From Candidatus Zixiibacteriota bacterium (GTDB lineage Bacteria > RBG-13-66-14 > B26-G2 > WVWN01), in assembly GCA_030613505.1 (NCBI GenBank), contig JAUWLW010000001.1:1-64000 (forward strand): a stretch of DNA of 64,000 bases, read 5' to 3'. The position numbers were made by a program, and so were the translations under genes. Positions 8,128 through 16,780 of the stretch are shown piece by piece. Position 1 is the first letter of the stretch. The number at the start of each line of letters is the position of its first letter. A model generated the notes under the pieces. It saw only the letters and a list, made by a program, of their open reading frames with translations. It made no database searches and was not told the DNA's origin.

Positions 8128-9132
8128 TTAGCATATCCTCGGCAGCTGGTCGGCGAGCGGCATCTCCAGGATACGCGTTCCGCCCACGGCGGTCCGGACG
8201 AAGACGCGCTTGGGCTCGGCCACGACTTCGCCGATGACCGCAGCGCGCGCGCCCAGCGGGTGGCCGCGCATCGCGGCTACGAGCGCCTCCGCCTCGGCAG
8301 CCGGCGCCACCGCGACCACCTTCCCCTCGTTGGCTACCAGGAGGGGGTCGAGCCCCAATATCTCGCACACCGCGACGACGTCTTCGTCGAGCGGTATTTT
8401 CTCCTCGGAAATTTCGACGCCGACGCCGTGCGCCGCCGCGACTTCGTTGAGGGCCGCGGCCAGGCCGCCGCGCGTCGGGTCCCGCATGAACTTCAGGCCG
8501 GGGGCGGCTTCGCGCATCGCGGCGCACAGGCCGCCCAGCGGCGCGCAGTCGCTCTCTATAGTCGACTCGAGCTTGAACTGCTCGCGCGCTACCATGACGG
8601 CGACGCCGTGGTCGCCGAGGGTGCCGCTTAACAACACCGCGTCGCCGGCCTCGAGCGGGGCTCGCGCCGGCCCGCCGCCTTCGAACACGCCCACGCCGGA
8701 GGTGGTGATGAAGATGCCGTCCGCCTCGCCTCGAGCAACGACCTTGGTATCGCCGCAGACTATTTCCACCCCCGCTTCCCGCGCCGCCGCGGCCATCGAC
8801 GCCACGACGCGCTCGAGCGTCGCGAGCGGCAGCCCCTCCTCCAACGTGAAGCTCGCCGACAGATACCGCGGGGCGGCGCCCATCACCGCCAGGTCGTTGA
8901 CGGTGCCGCACACCGCGAGCTTACCCATGTCGCCGCCGGGGAAGAACAGCGGCTTGACGACGTACGCGTCGGTGGTGAACGCTATCTGCCCGGACGCCAG
9001 CTCGACCGCGGCGGCGTCGTCGAGCTCTCGCAGCGCCGGGTTGTCGAAGTGGCGCGCGAAGACGTCCGCGACGAGCCGCCGCATCAGCAGGCCGCCGGCG
9101 CCATGGCCCATTTGTATCAACTCTTCACTCAT
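8128..9132 (-). CDS. hypE: Hydrogenase cyanide-ligand synthase HypE
   Basis: A 334-residue PurM-like ATP-dependent dehydratase. It opens with the GHGAGG motif, has the ATP-binding core TTDAYVVKPLFFPGGD, and ends in LPRIC. The C-terminal Cys receives the carbamoyl group from HypF and is dehydrated to thiocyanate for the Fe(CN) ligands. The start overlaps the end of hypD by eight bases, which suggests translational coupling. Confidence 0.95.
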   Translation of the reverse strand: MSEELIQMGHGAGGLLMRRLVADVFARHFDNPALRELDDAAAVELASGQIAFTTDAYVVKPLFFPGGDMGKLAVCGTVNDLAVMGAAPRYLSASFTLEEGLPLATLERVVASMAAAAREAGVEIVCGDTKVVARGEADGIFITTSGVGVFEGGGPARAPLEAGDAVLLSGTLGDHGVAVMVAREQFKLESTIESDCAPLGGLCAAMREAAPGLKFMRDPTRGGLAAALNEVAAAHGVGVEISEEKIPLDEDVVAVCEILGLDPLLVANEGKVVAVAPAAEAEALVAAMRGHPLGARAAVIGEVVAEPKRVFVRTAVGGTRILEMPLADQLPRIC

Positions 9133-10216
9133 ATTCGTATTTTAACGCCGCGGCGCAGCTCCCCTCGGATGAGACCATGCACGGCCCCACCGGCCTGGCC
9201 GGCGTGCACTCGTCGCCGATGAGCGAACACTCGGCCGGAACCTTGGCGCCGGTGAGGACTTCGCCGCAAATGCAGCCCCGGTCCGGGACCGTCTCCTCCG
9301 GCTCGACCTCGAACGTCCGGGCCGCGTCGAGGGCGGCGTATTCCTCGCGCAGCGCCAGGCCGCTGGCCGGCAGGTCCCCCAGGCCGCGCCAACGCGAGTC
9401 GCAAACGTCGAACACCTCGGCCTGGATTTCCTGCGCCCGCGGGTTCCCCTCCTCCTTTACGACGCGGGAATATTGGTTGTCGACGCGCCGCTCGCCGTCG
9501 ACGTATTGCTTCAATAAAAGATAGATACCTTGAAGGATGTCGACCGGCTCGAAGCCCGCCACGGCGCACGCCAGGCCGTAGTCGCGCGGGATGAACTCGT
9601 AGGCGCGCGCGCCGATTATCGCGCTCACGTGGGCCGGGCACAGGAAGCCGTCGAGAGCGACGGCGCCGCCGTCGCACAAAACCCGCATCGCCGGCGGTAT
9701 CAACTTGTGCGCGGCAAATATGAAATAATTTCGGATGCCCGCGGCCGCGGCCTCCTTCGCGGTGGCCGCGACGGTGGGCGCGGTGGTCTCGAAGCCGACC
9801 GCCAGGAATACTACGGCCCGTTCCGGCCCGGCCCGGGCGAAGGCCAGCGCGTCCCTCGCCGAATAGACGACGCGCACGTCGGCGCCCTCCGCCTGCAACC
9901 GCAAGAGATCCGTCGAGCTGCCGGGGACGCGCATCATGTCGCCGAACGTCGCCACCGTGACGCCCGGTTCGCGCGCGAGCGCGACGGCGTAATCGACGTA
10001 CTCCTTGGGCGTCACGCACACCGGGCAGCCGGGCCCGGATATCAACCGGACGTTGGAGGGAAGGAGCTCCTTTAAGCCGTAGTGCGCTACCGCCATGGTA
10101 TGCGTCCCGCAGACCTCCATGAACGTGAAGTCGCGGTCGTCCGGCGCGACGGCCGCTACGGCGGCCGCAACCTTGCGGACCCGTTCGGCGTCGCGAAACT
10201 CGTCTAAATATTTCAA
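9125..10216 (-). CDS. hypD: Hydrogenase iron-site assembly protein HypD
   Basis: A 363-residue HypD. I place the start at a TTG at 10214-10216 that overlaps the hypC stop in a TTGA. This gives the family's usual start KYLDEFRD and length; the frame stays open upstream but only in a non-homologous arginine-rich stretch. Conserved parts are FMEVCGTHT, GPGCPVCVTP and the [4Fe-4S]-binding C-terminal Cys region (GCICGEVLTG). HypD with HypC is the scaffold on which Fe(CN)2CO is built. Confidence 0.94.
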   Translation of the reverse strand: MKYLDEFRDAERVRKVAAAVAAVAPDDRDFTFMEVCGTHTMAVAHYGLKELLPSNVRLISGPGCPVCVTPKEYVDYAVALAREPGVTVATFGDMMRVPGSSTDLLRLQAEGADVRVVYSARDALAFARAGPERAVVFLAVGFETTAPTVAATAKEAAAAGIRNYFIFAAHKLIPPAMRVLCDGGAVALDGFLCPAHVSAIIGARAYEFIPRDYGLACAVAGFEPVDILQGIYLLLKQYVDGERRVDNQYSRVVKEEGNPRAQEIQAEVFDVCDSRWRGLGDLPASGLALREEYAALDAARTFEVEPEETVPDRGCICGEVLTGAKVPAECSLIGDECTPARPVGPCMVSSEGSCAAALKYEYE

Positions 10217-10443
10217 CTCCCGCGCCCCGTATCGAATCCTATCTGGTCGAGGAGCTCGAGCGTCTCCCGCGCGTCCTCCTCGTCGAGAATTTCGATGGCG
10301 AATCCGGCGTGGACTATTACGTAGTCGCCCACCTTCGCCCCGGGCGAGAGCGAGAGGTCGCACTCCTGGCGCACGTTCGCCATCTCAACCGTCGCGGTCG
10401 TCCCGTCGACCGTTATTATCTTCATCGGTACGCCTAAACACAT
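10213..10443 (-). CDS. hypC: Hydrogenase assembly chaperone HypC
   Basis: A 76-residue HypC starting MCLGVPMK; the N-terminal Cys2 binds the iron precursor shared with HypD. The beta-barrel core (VGDYVIVHAGFAIEILD) matches the family. It overlaps hypD by four bases and starts eight bases after the hypF stop. Confidence 0.95.
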   Translation of the reverse strand: MCLGVPMKIITVDGTTATVEMANVRQECDLSLSPGAKVGDYVIVHAGFAIEILDEEDARETLELLDQIGFDTGRGS

Positions 10444-10451
10444 AAGACCGA

Positions 10452-12740
10452 TCAGTCCTTCTCGAGCCGGGCCAACGCCACCGCGGCCTGGCCCAGCGAT
10501 AGGCCGCCGTCGTTCGTCGGCACTCGTTCGTGGATTAAAACCTTGAAGCCGGCGCCCTCGAGCGTCGGCACCAGTTTATTCAACAAGGTAATATTCTGAA
10601 AGCAGCCGCCCCCCAGCGCCACCGTTTCCAGGCCGTACTCGTCGCGGAGCGCCGCGGCGACGTCGGCCACGATGGCGGCGACGCCGTTGTGGAAACGCGT
10701 CGCTATTACGCCGGGCGCCACGCCGGCCCGCACGTCCGCTACGACCGCCTCGACTACCGGCGCGGCGTCGATTATTGAAGGTTTCCCTTTCTCGTACGAG
10801 AACTCGTACGCTCCTTCTTCGTCGGGCGCGGCCAGCTGCTCGAGCTCGAGCGCGGCCTGGCCCTCGTAATTGATGAAATTGCGGAGCCCCGCCAGCGCCG
10901 CGACGGCGTCGAAGAGGCGGCCCATCGAGCTGGTGGGCGGCGCGTTCACGCCCTTCGCCGCGGCCTCCAGCACCATCTCGCGCCGGCCTTCGGGGATATC
11001 GTCCAGAAAGGGCAGCGGCCTTTTGAGGGCGTCGTCGCCGTGGAGTGCGCGGAGCCAGCTCAGCGCCATCCGCCACGGCTCGCGCGCCGCGGCGTCGCCC
11101 CCCGGCAGGGGGACGTACTTCAAGTGCGCCGCGCGCTCGTAACCCGCGAGGTCGGCGACCAAGAACTCGCCACCCCACACGGCGCCGTCGTCGCCCAGGC
11201 CCGCGCCGTCGAAGACGACGCCGATTACCTTTCCCTCATAATAGCCGGCGTCCGCGAGGACCGAGGCGACGTGCGCGTGGTGGTGTTGGACGACGACCTC
11301 GGGCAGGCCCGTGGCCAGCGCGTACCGCGACGCTAGGTAATCCGGGTGGAGGTCGCGGGCGACCGCGGCCGGTTCGACGTCGAACACGTCCCGGAAGTGC
11401 GCGACCCCCTCCTCGAACGCTTCCAAGGTCGCGACGTTCTCCATGTCGCCGACGTGGTGGGAGACGAATGCCTGCGAGCCTTTGGTAAAGCAGAACGTGT
11501 TCTTGAGCTCGGCGCCGACGGCCAGCACGCTCGTCTTATAAGCGCGGCCCAGCTCGAGCGGCAGCGGCACGTAGCCGCGCGAGCGCCGGATGGGGTACTC
11601 GCGGCCGCGGAAGACCCGCGTCACGCTGTCGTCGACGCGGCGCGCTATGGCGCGGTCGTGCGCCAGGTAATAGTCGGCGATGCCGGCGAGGTGCTCAACC
11701 ACTTTATCGTCGCGGTAGGCGATAGGCTCGTCGGCGCGGTTGCCGGAGGTCATGACCAATATCTCGACGTCGTCGTCGAAGAGCAAGTGGTGCAGCGGCG
11801 CATAAGGGAGCATGACGCCGAGGTAGCGGTTGCGGGGCGCGATCGCCTCCGGCAGGTGGCACGGCTCGAGCTTGCGGAGAAGGACGATGGGCCTCTTCTC
11901 GGAGGTCAAGAGCGCCAGCTCGTCGTCGTTGAAGTCGCAGTAGCGCCGCACGACGGCGACGTCCCGAGCCATAACGGCGAACGGCTTGTCCTCGCGGTAC
12001 TTGCGCGAGCGCAGCTTCTCGACCGCCTCGGCCGACGTAGCGTCGCACGCGAGGTGATAGCCGCCCAGGCCCTTGACGGCGACGACTAGGCCGTCGAAGA
12101 GGAACTGCTTCGCGTCGCCGAGCGCGTCGTCCGTCTCGAGCGGCTTCCCCGCGCCGTCCCAGAGGGCGAGGGACGGGCCGCACGCCGGGCAGGCGTTCGG
12201 TTGGGCGTGGAAGCGGCGGTTGCCGGGGTCGTCGTACTCGGCCCGGCAGGCCGGGCACATCGCGAAGGAGGACATCGTCGTCTTGGGCCGGTCGTAGGGT
12301 ACGCCTTGGATAATAGTGAAGCGCGGGCCGCAGTTGGTACAGTTGATGAAGGGGTACCGGTACCGGCGGTCGGCAGCCTCCAGGAGCTCGTCGAGGCAGT
12401 CGCCGCAGGTGGCCAGGTCCGGCGAGACCAGCGTCGCCGCCGCGCCGGGAACGCTTTCTTTTATTACAAACGCATCCTCGCCGGCGGGGGCTACCTCTTC
12501 CTCCTCCACCGCGTCCAGCCGCGCGCGGGGCGGAGGCGCGGCCTGAAGCTGCGTCACGAACTCAGCAACAACCTCCGGCGGCCCCTCCAACTCGACGACG
12601 ACGCCGGCGCCGTCGTTGAGGACGAAGCCGGCCAGACCCAGGCGCGAGGCGAGGTTGTAAACGTGCGGCCTGAAGCCGACGCCCTGGACGACGCCGGTCA
12701 CGCGCAGCCTTTTCCTAACTATCGTCGTTGCCGTTTTCAC
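10452..12740 (-). CDS. hypF: Carbamoyltransferase HypF
   Basis: A 762-residue protein with the full domain set: an acylphosphatase domain (about 8-95, GVVQGVGFRPHVY), two zinc-finger-like CxxC pairs (CGDCLDE, NCTNCGP; CPACRAEY, CPACGP), a YrdC-like domain (about 200-385) and a Kae1/TobZ-like carbamoyltransferase domain (about 390-762) with HHHAHVASVLAD and GLGDDGAVWGGE. It makes carbamoyl-adenylate from carbamoyl phosphate and loads HypE. Its start overlaps the end of the maturation protease gene by four bases. Confidence 0.96.
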   Translation of the reverse strand: MKTATTIVRKRLRVTGVVQGVGFRPHVYNLASRLGLAGFVLNDGAGVVVELEGPPEVVAEFVTQLQAAPPPRARLDAVEEEEVAPAGEDAFVIKESVPGAAATLVSPDLATCGDCLDELLEAADRRYRYPFINCTNCGPRFTIIQGVPYDRPKTTMSSFAMCPACRAEYDDPGNRRFHAQPNACPACGPSLALWDGAGKPLETDDALGDAKQFLFDGLVVAVKGLGGYHLACDATSAEAVEKLRSRKYREDKPFAVMARDVAVVRRYCDFNDDELALLTSEKRPIVLLRKLEPCHLPEAIAPRNRYLGVMLPYAPLHHLLFDDDVEILVMTSGNRADEPIAYRDDKVVEHLAGIADYYLAHDRAIARRVDDSVTRVFRGREYPIRRSRGYVPLPLELGRAYKTSVLAVGAELKNTFCFTKGSQAFVSHHVGDMENVATLEAFEEGVAHFRDVFDVEPAAVARDLHPDYLASRYALATGLPEVVVQHHHAHVASVLADAGYYEGKVIGVVFDGAGLGDDGAVWGGEFLVADLAGYERAAHLKYVPLPGGDAAAREPWRMALSWLRALHGDDALKRPLPFLDDIPEGRREMVLEAAAKGVNAPPTSSMGRLFDAVAALAGLRNFINYEGQAALELEQLAAPDEEGAYEFSYEKGKPSIIDAAPVVEAVVADVRAGVAPGVIATRFHNGVAAIVADVAAALRDEYGLETVALGGGCFQNITLLNKLVPTLEGAGFKVLIHERVPTNDGGLSLGQAAVALARLEKD

Positions 12741-13255
12741 GCCGGGGGATTCTTCAACGCCTCGAGTACGGCCGCGGCCGCCTCCTCCACCGCGGCGGCG
12801 ACGCGAGGCGACAGCTCTTCTTTAAATTCGTACAGCCACTCCGCCTCGACGGCGACGACCGTCACCTCACGCGGCGCGCCGAGCTCGAGCCCCGAGAGGA
12901 CCGCCAACGCCGAGGCGAGGTTGACGCCGTGGCTGTGGCCGAGGTGGGCCGTCGGCTTGAGCGCGTCCGCGGAGAACTTGTACACCGTCCCCGGCTCGCC
13001 GCCCTCGGTCTTGATGGCGTCGGCCACGACGGCCCGCTCGTATCCGCGGAGGTAGTCCACCAGGTCGAAGCCGCCGGTGCACGCCTCGTCGACGTCGACG
13101 GTGGCGGCGAGCTCGGCGGGCAACAACTCGGCCACGCGGCGGGCGACGTGTATGCCGACGCCGTCGTCGCCGCGGATGACGTTGCCGATGCCCAATACCA
13201 ACGTTTTGCCCCGTCTGGCCTCGAGCTCGGCGGACATGGACTGAAATTGTAACAT
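12737..13255 (-). CDS. Hydrogenase maturation endopeptidase
   Basis: A protein of 166-172 residues of the HycI/HyaD/FrcD protease family. GIGNVIRGDDGVG is the characteristic N-terminal motif with the first metal-binding acid; DADE-type acids and the HSHG region supply the remaining nickel ligands. The protease removes the C-terminal extension of a [NiFe] large subunit after nickel insertion. The large subunit in this window ends only about 27 residues after its DPCxxC motif, so a short peptide could still be removed. The start may be ATG 13255 or ATG 13237; the latter is closer to homologue starts. It is the first gene of the hyp operon. Confidence 0.9.
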   Translation of the reverse strand: MLQFQSMSAELEARRGKTLVLGIGNVIRGDDGVGIHVARRVAELLPAELAATVDVDEACTGGFDLVDYLRGYERAVVADAIKTEGGEPGTVYKFSADALKPTAHLGHSHGVNLASALAVLSGLELGAPREVTVVAVEAEWLYEFKEELSPRVAAAVEEAAAAVLEALKNPPA

Positions 13256-13291
13256 AAAAAATTAGTAGCTGCGACCGGACACTACGATATA

Positions 13292-13326
13292 AGTTACAAA
13301 ATTAAAAGGCGGCCCTTAGAGCCGCC
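13292..13326 (-). terminator. Terminator between the hydrogenase array and the hyp operon
   Basis: GGCGGC at 13308-13313 pairs with GCCGCC at 13321-13326. On the minus strand the stem is followed by TTTTAATTTT. It lies just beyond the large-subunit stop, so the hydrogenase array can end here and the hyp genes may have their own promoter in 13256-13300. Confidence 0.8.
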
Positions 13327-13349
13327 CTTCGCTTTCGCTTTGTTAGTCG

Positions 13350-14816
13350 TCAGCAGTTCCTTTTGACCGTACGGCGGAGCTTGCGGTCGGCGTCGTAGAT
13401 CTCGATTTCGAGGGGCATCTTGCCGGGGAGGCTGTGCGTCGCGCATGCCATGCAGGGGTCGTAAGCGCGGAACGCCATCTCCACCATGTTGAGCTTGCCC
13501 TCGTCCACCTCGCCGCCCTTGATGACGCCCTTGGCGGCGCTGGCGACGGAGAGGTTGATGCCGGCGTAGTTGTGGGTCGTCGCGACGATGAGGTTCATCT
13601 CGGTCACGATGCCGTTCTCGTCGGTGTCGTAGTCGTGGATGAGGTGGCCGCGCGCGGCCTCGATGGTCCCCACGCCCCGGCTCGGCGTCTCGGTCGGGAT
13701 GTTGCGGATGTGCTCGTCGAGGATGTCGTCGTCCTGCATATATTTCAGCCACAGCTCGGCGCCCTGCGCGCCCTCGATGATGCGGGCCCAATGGTAGGCG
13801 AGCGTGGCGTGGACCGGCTTGCCGCCCAGCGTCTCGTACATCTTCTCGAACTCGGCCTGCGCCACCGGCGTCTGCATCCCCTCGGAGGCGTTGAGCCGGC
13901 CCAGCGGGCCGCCGCGGTAGATGCCGGAGTCCTTGCCCGTAACCCAACCCGTCCAGCCGACGTTCTTGAGGTACGTCACCTTGAGGTAGGTCCAGGGCTC
14001 GACGCGCTCGGCGATGTGGTCGAGGTAGTCGCTGCCCTCGTACTTCACGAACTCGTTGCCCTCCGGGTCGACGATGCGCGTCATGCCGTCGTAGAATTCG
14101 ACTTTGTTGTCGTCGTCGACGAGGCCGATGTAGTACGTCTGCTGGCCGCCGTAGATCTCGGAGAGGACAAGGTCGACGTACTCCTTGTTCTTGAGGACTA
14201 CGTCCTCGAAGAGCTGGAAGGTGAACTTGGAGAACTCGACCGCCTCCTCGGCGTGCTTGCGCATCTCGTCGCGGGTCTCGGCGTCCAGCGGCCGCGTGAG
14301 GCCGCCGGGGAGGGCGATGATGGGGTGGGTGCGCTTGCCGCCGAAGTATTTCATGACGTCGATGGCCTTGGCGCGCATGTCGATGACCTTCTTGCCGGTC
14401 TCCAGGCCCACCTTGTCTATGAGGCCGAGGATGTTGCGCGCGGCCGGGTCGGCCGTGGGCCCCACGACGAAGTCCGGCGCGGCGAGGTAGTAGAAGTGCA
14501 GCAGGTGGTCGTAGAACATGTAGGAGTTATATATCATCCGCCGGAGTCTCTCGCCGTTGGGCGGCAGCTCCACCTTGTAAACCGCGTCACATGCCTTCGC
14601 GCCTGCGAAGTGGTGGACGAGCGGTCAAACGCCGCAGATGCGGGGCGTGATCCGGGGGACTTCCTCCACCGGCCGGCCCACGCAGAACTGCTCGAAGCCG
14701 CGCAGCTCCGGGATCTGGAGGTACGCGTTCGCGACGTCGCCAGCGTCGTCCAGGAAGATGGCTATTTTGCCGTGCCCTTCCAGGCGAGAGATGGGGTCGA
14801 TCTCGATTTTCCGCAT
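13350..14816 (-). CDS. vhuA: [NiFe(Se)]-hydrogenase large subunit, Mvh/Vhu type, with UGA read as selenocysteine
   Basis: A 488-residue protein if the in-frame TGA at 14625-14627 is read as Sec64. The N-terminal nickel motif then reads RICGVU-PLVHH where homologues have RxCGxCxxxH, and both sides continue the family without any gap (KACDAVY follows). The C-terminal motif DPCMACATH keeps both cysteines. A 6-bp hairpin with loop AGGC begins 14 bases after the TGA. Read as a stop, the TGA would leave a useless 63-residue peptide. The known [NiFeSe] enzymes I am aware of carry Sec in the C-terminal motif, so the L1 position is unusual. The partner small subunit lies just upstream. A true stop follows KRNC, leaving little to be cut by the protease. 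Confidence 0.92.
14595..14610 (-). promoter_or_regulatory. Putative bacterial SECIS hairpin of the large subunit
   Basis: On the minus strand CTTCGC pairs with GCGAAG around the loop AGGC. The loop begins 20 bases after the UGA, inside the 16-37 base window of the bacterial SECIS consensus, and contains the expected guanines. Outer CAC/GTG bases could extend the stem. Confidence 0.6.
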
Positions 14817-14881
14817 AACGTTACTCCGTAAGGACTGGTTCCGTTACGAGCTAATATAACCGAGCGGCGCGTGGCGTGCCG

Positions 14882-15862
14882 CTATTCGTCGTCGTCTTTG
14901 CGTTCGCCGCGTTGGACGCCCAGCATCGACTTCGCCAGGCCGAAGCGGTAGAAGTAGCCGGCGGGGTCGTCCAATTGGCCGAGGACCCTGTCGGCCTCCT
15001 CCTGCGTGTCGGCAATAACTAACGAGGCGATGGCCGAGGCGAGTTTGGCGCCCATGTCGTTGACGTTGTCGGTGGGGCCGAAGCAGCCGCGGCATCCCTG
15101 CCCCGCGACGACACACGCCGCCTCGCAGCCGTCGCGCGTCGCCGGTCCGCAGCACATTATCCCCTGCTCCAGCAGGCACTTCTCCGGGTCGTTCTCGACG
15201 AGGTGGATGCGCTTGAACTCGGTGATCTGTTTCTCCTCCGACCGCTCGCGCGGGCACTCGTCGCACACGGCCTTGGTCCCGGCGATGACGGTACCCTTGG
15301 GCGGGAGCTCGCCCGAGGCCACGGCCTCCACCGCGGCCACGATCCACTTCACCTGCGGCGGACAACCCGGGAGGTAGTAGTCGACGTCCACTACCTGGTC
15401 GAGGGCGTAGGAGCGCTCCATCGCGCGCGGCAGCGTCAGCTCGCCCTCGGGGGCGTCGAACGTCGTCTGGGGCCGCGTCCCCTCCGGGTTGACCACCGAG
15501 GGGACGGTGTCGTACATCCGGTGCGCGATCTCCTCAGTCGTCCAGAAGTTGCCCAGCGAGGGTATGCCGCCCATTTGCGCGCAGGCGCCGAAGGCGACGA
15601 GGACCTGGCTCTTTTGCCGCATCAGCTTGGCGTGGTAGACGTCGTGCGTATTGCGGACGGCGCCGTTGTAAAAGCCCACCGTTACGCCGCCGTCGGGGAT
15701 GGCCTCCAGGTCTTTGTCCTTGAAGTCAAGCACGGTAGGCCAGTAGACGATGTCGGCCAGCTCCGCAACCTTCAAAATAACTTCGTCGATGTCGACGATG
15801 GCGATCTCGCAGCCACCGCAGCTCGCGGAGGGCATGAAGGCGAACTTGAATTTCTCAGGCAT
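14882..15862 (-). CDS. vhuG: [NiFe]-hydrogenase small subunit, MvhG/VhuG type
   Basis: A 326-residue cytoplasmic small subunit. SASCGGCEIAI holds the proximal-cluster CxxC, with further ligands at GACAQMGG and LPGCPP. A ferredoxin-like C-terminal part follows with CDECPRER, CLLEQGIMCCGP and CRGCFGPTDNV. It passes electrons from the nickel site to MvhD and HdrA. There is no Tat signal, as expected for a soluble Mvh-type enzyme. Its start overlaps the stop of the selenocysteine MvhD gene by eight bases. Confidence 0.94.
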   Translation of the reverse strand: MPEKFKFAFMPSASCGGCEIAIVDIDEVILKVAELADIVYWPTVLDFKDKDLEAIPDGGVTVGFYNGAVRNTHDVYHAKLMRQKSQVLVAFGACAQMGGIPSLGNFWTTEEIAHRMYDTVPSVVNPEGTRPQTTFDAPEGELTLPRAMERSYALDQVVDVDYYLPGCPPQVKWIVAAVEAVASGELPPKGTVIAGTKAVCDECPRERSEEKQITEFKRIHLVENDPEKCLLEQGIMCCGPATRDGCEAACVVAGQGCRGCFGPTDNVNDMGAKLASAIASLVIADTQEEADRVLGQLDDPAGYFYRFGLAKSMLGVQRGERKDDDE

Positions 15863-16304
15863 GGACTTCCTCCTGGGCCACGGCGGGGTCCTCGACGCCC
15901 TCGGGCATCGGCCCGAGCTCCTTTATCCGCTCGGTAAATTCCGCAACCATCTCGGCGAACAGCTGGGCTTCCGAGGCGCTGACCCACTCGAGCCGGAGCC
16001 TTTCGGGGTTGACGCCCATCTGCTGCAGCACCTTCTTGAGAAGCGTTACGCGACGGAGAGCCTTGTAATTACCTTCCTGGTAATGGCAGTCGCCGGGGTG
16101 TCAACCGCCCACCAGGACGCCGTCGGCGCCGTGGGCGAAGGCGTCCAGCACGAACTGCGGGTCCACCCGGCCCGAACACATTATGCGGATGGAGCGCACG
16201 TTGGGCGGGTACTTTATGCGCGACGTACCGGCCAGGTCAGCGCCGGCGTAGGCGCACCAGGTGCAGAGCAGGCCGACGATCTTGGGTTCGAAAGCTTCCG
16301 CCAT
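15855..16304 (-). CDS. vhuD: MvhD/VhuD-type iron-sulfur protein with UGA read as selenocysteine
   Basis: A 149-residue protein with Sec68 from the TGA at 16101-16103. The sequence runs [17 protein letters not shown] and continues through the family ([12 protein letters not shown]) to a stop that overlaps the small-subunit start by eight bases. The start ATG at 16304 has GGAAGG upstream; the longer open frame is not homologous. N-terminal Cys ligands are in [10 protein letters not shown] and IMCSG. MvhD carries a [2Fe-2S] cluster and joins hydrogenase to HdrA. The same Cys-to-Sec swap is known in archaeal VhuD. A hairpin with loop AGGAA lies at SECIS distance after the UGA. Confidence 0.93.
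16068..16084 (-). promoter_or_regulatory. Putative bacterial SECIS hairpin of vhuD
   Basis: On the minus strand ATTACC pairs with GGTAAT around the loop AGGAA. The loop starts 22 bases after the UGA. A GG in the apical loop is shared with the two other UGA-linked hairpins in this window. Confidence 0.6.
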
Positions 16305-16354
16305 ATTCACACCTTCCTCGCGCGAAGGAGCCGTAAAATGAAGAGCGGCAAAGC

Positions 16355-16780
16355 CTAAATAAACATCTCCGCGCGGGTGGGATTCGGGCCGGCCTCCTGC
16401 AGCGACTCGGTCATCGCCGTAACGACGCGCTTTACTTTCGCGCCCTCCGAGGCCGGGATCCATACGAGCTTCAAGCGCCGGTTATCCAATCCCAACGTGT
16501 CGAAAATCTTTTCCACCAGGGCGTACCGACGCCGCGTTTGGTAGTTGCCCGTTTTATAGTGGCAGTCGCCCGGCGCGCAGCCGGCCACCAGTACGCCGTC
16601 GGCGCCGATGAGAAGGGCCCCGAGGGCGAAGACCGGGTCGGCCCGGCTCGAGCACATAACGCGGACGACCTTGGTAGTCGGCGGCATCTTCATGCGGCTC
16701 ACGCCGGCCAGGTCGGCCGCTGAATAGGAACACCACCGGCAGAAGATACCCAGGATATCGGGTCTAAATTCTTCGCTCAC
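16355..16780 (-). CDS. MvhD-like iron-sulfur protein (cysteine form, second copy)
   Basis: A 141-residue MvhD paralogue. I choose the GTG at 16780, which overlaps the upstream stop in a GTGA and has GGAGAGG upstream. Cys ligands are in [14 protein letters not shown] and [17 protein letters not shown]; the position that is Sec in the next gene is Cys here. It probably docks one of the FrhB-like or HdrA-like proteins encoded directly upstream, while the Sec copy serves the hydrogenase. Confidence 0.9.
   Translation of the reverse strand: MSEEFRPDILGIFCRWCSYSAADLAGVSRMKMPPTTKVVRVMCSSRADPVFALGALLIGADGVLVAGCAPGDCHYKTGNYQTRRRYALVEKIFDTLGLDNRRLKLVWIPASEGAKVKRVVTAMTESLQEAGPNPTRAEMFI

Noticed and set aside
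13350-13352. The stop TGA of the hydrogenase large subunit as a second selenocysteine codon
   Set aside because: The protein has already passed DPCMACATH and its usual tail. The frame beyond gives a basic, non-homologous sequence, and a terminator follows at once.
14574-14627. Frameshift or broken hydrogenase gene
   Set aside because: The frame is the same on both sides of the TGA and the bridging codons match the conserved motif, so selenocysteine explains it better than decay.
13434-14831. 465-codon plus-strand frame opposite the hydrogenase large subunit
   Set aside because: Composition typical of antisense GC-rich DNA and no motif. The sense strand has clear nickel motifs.
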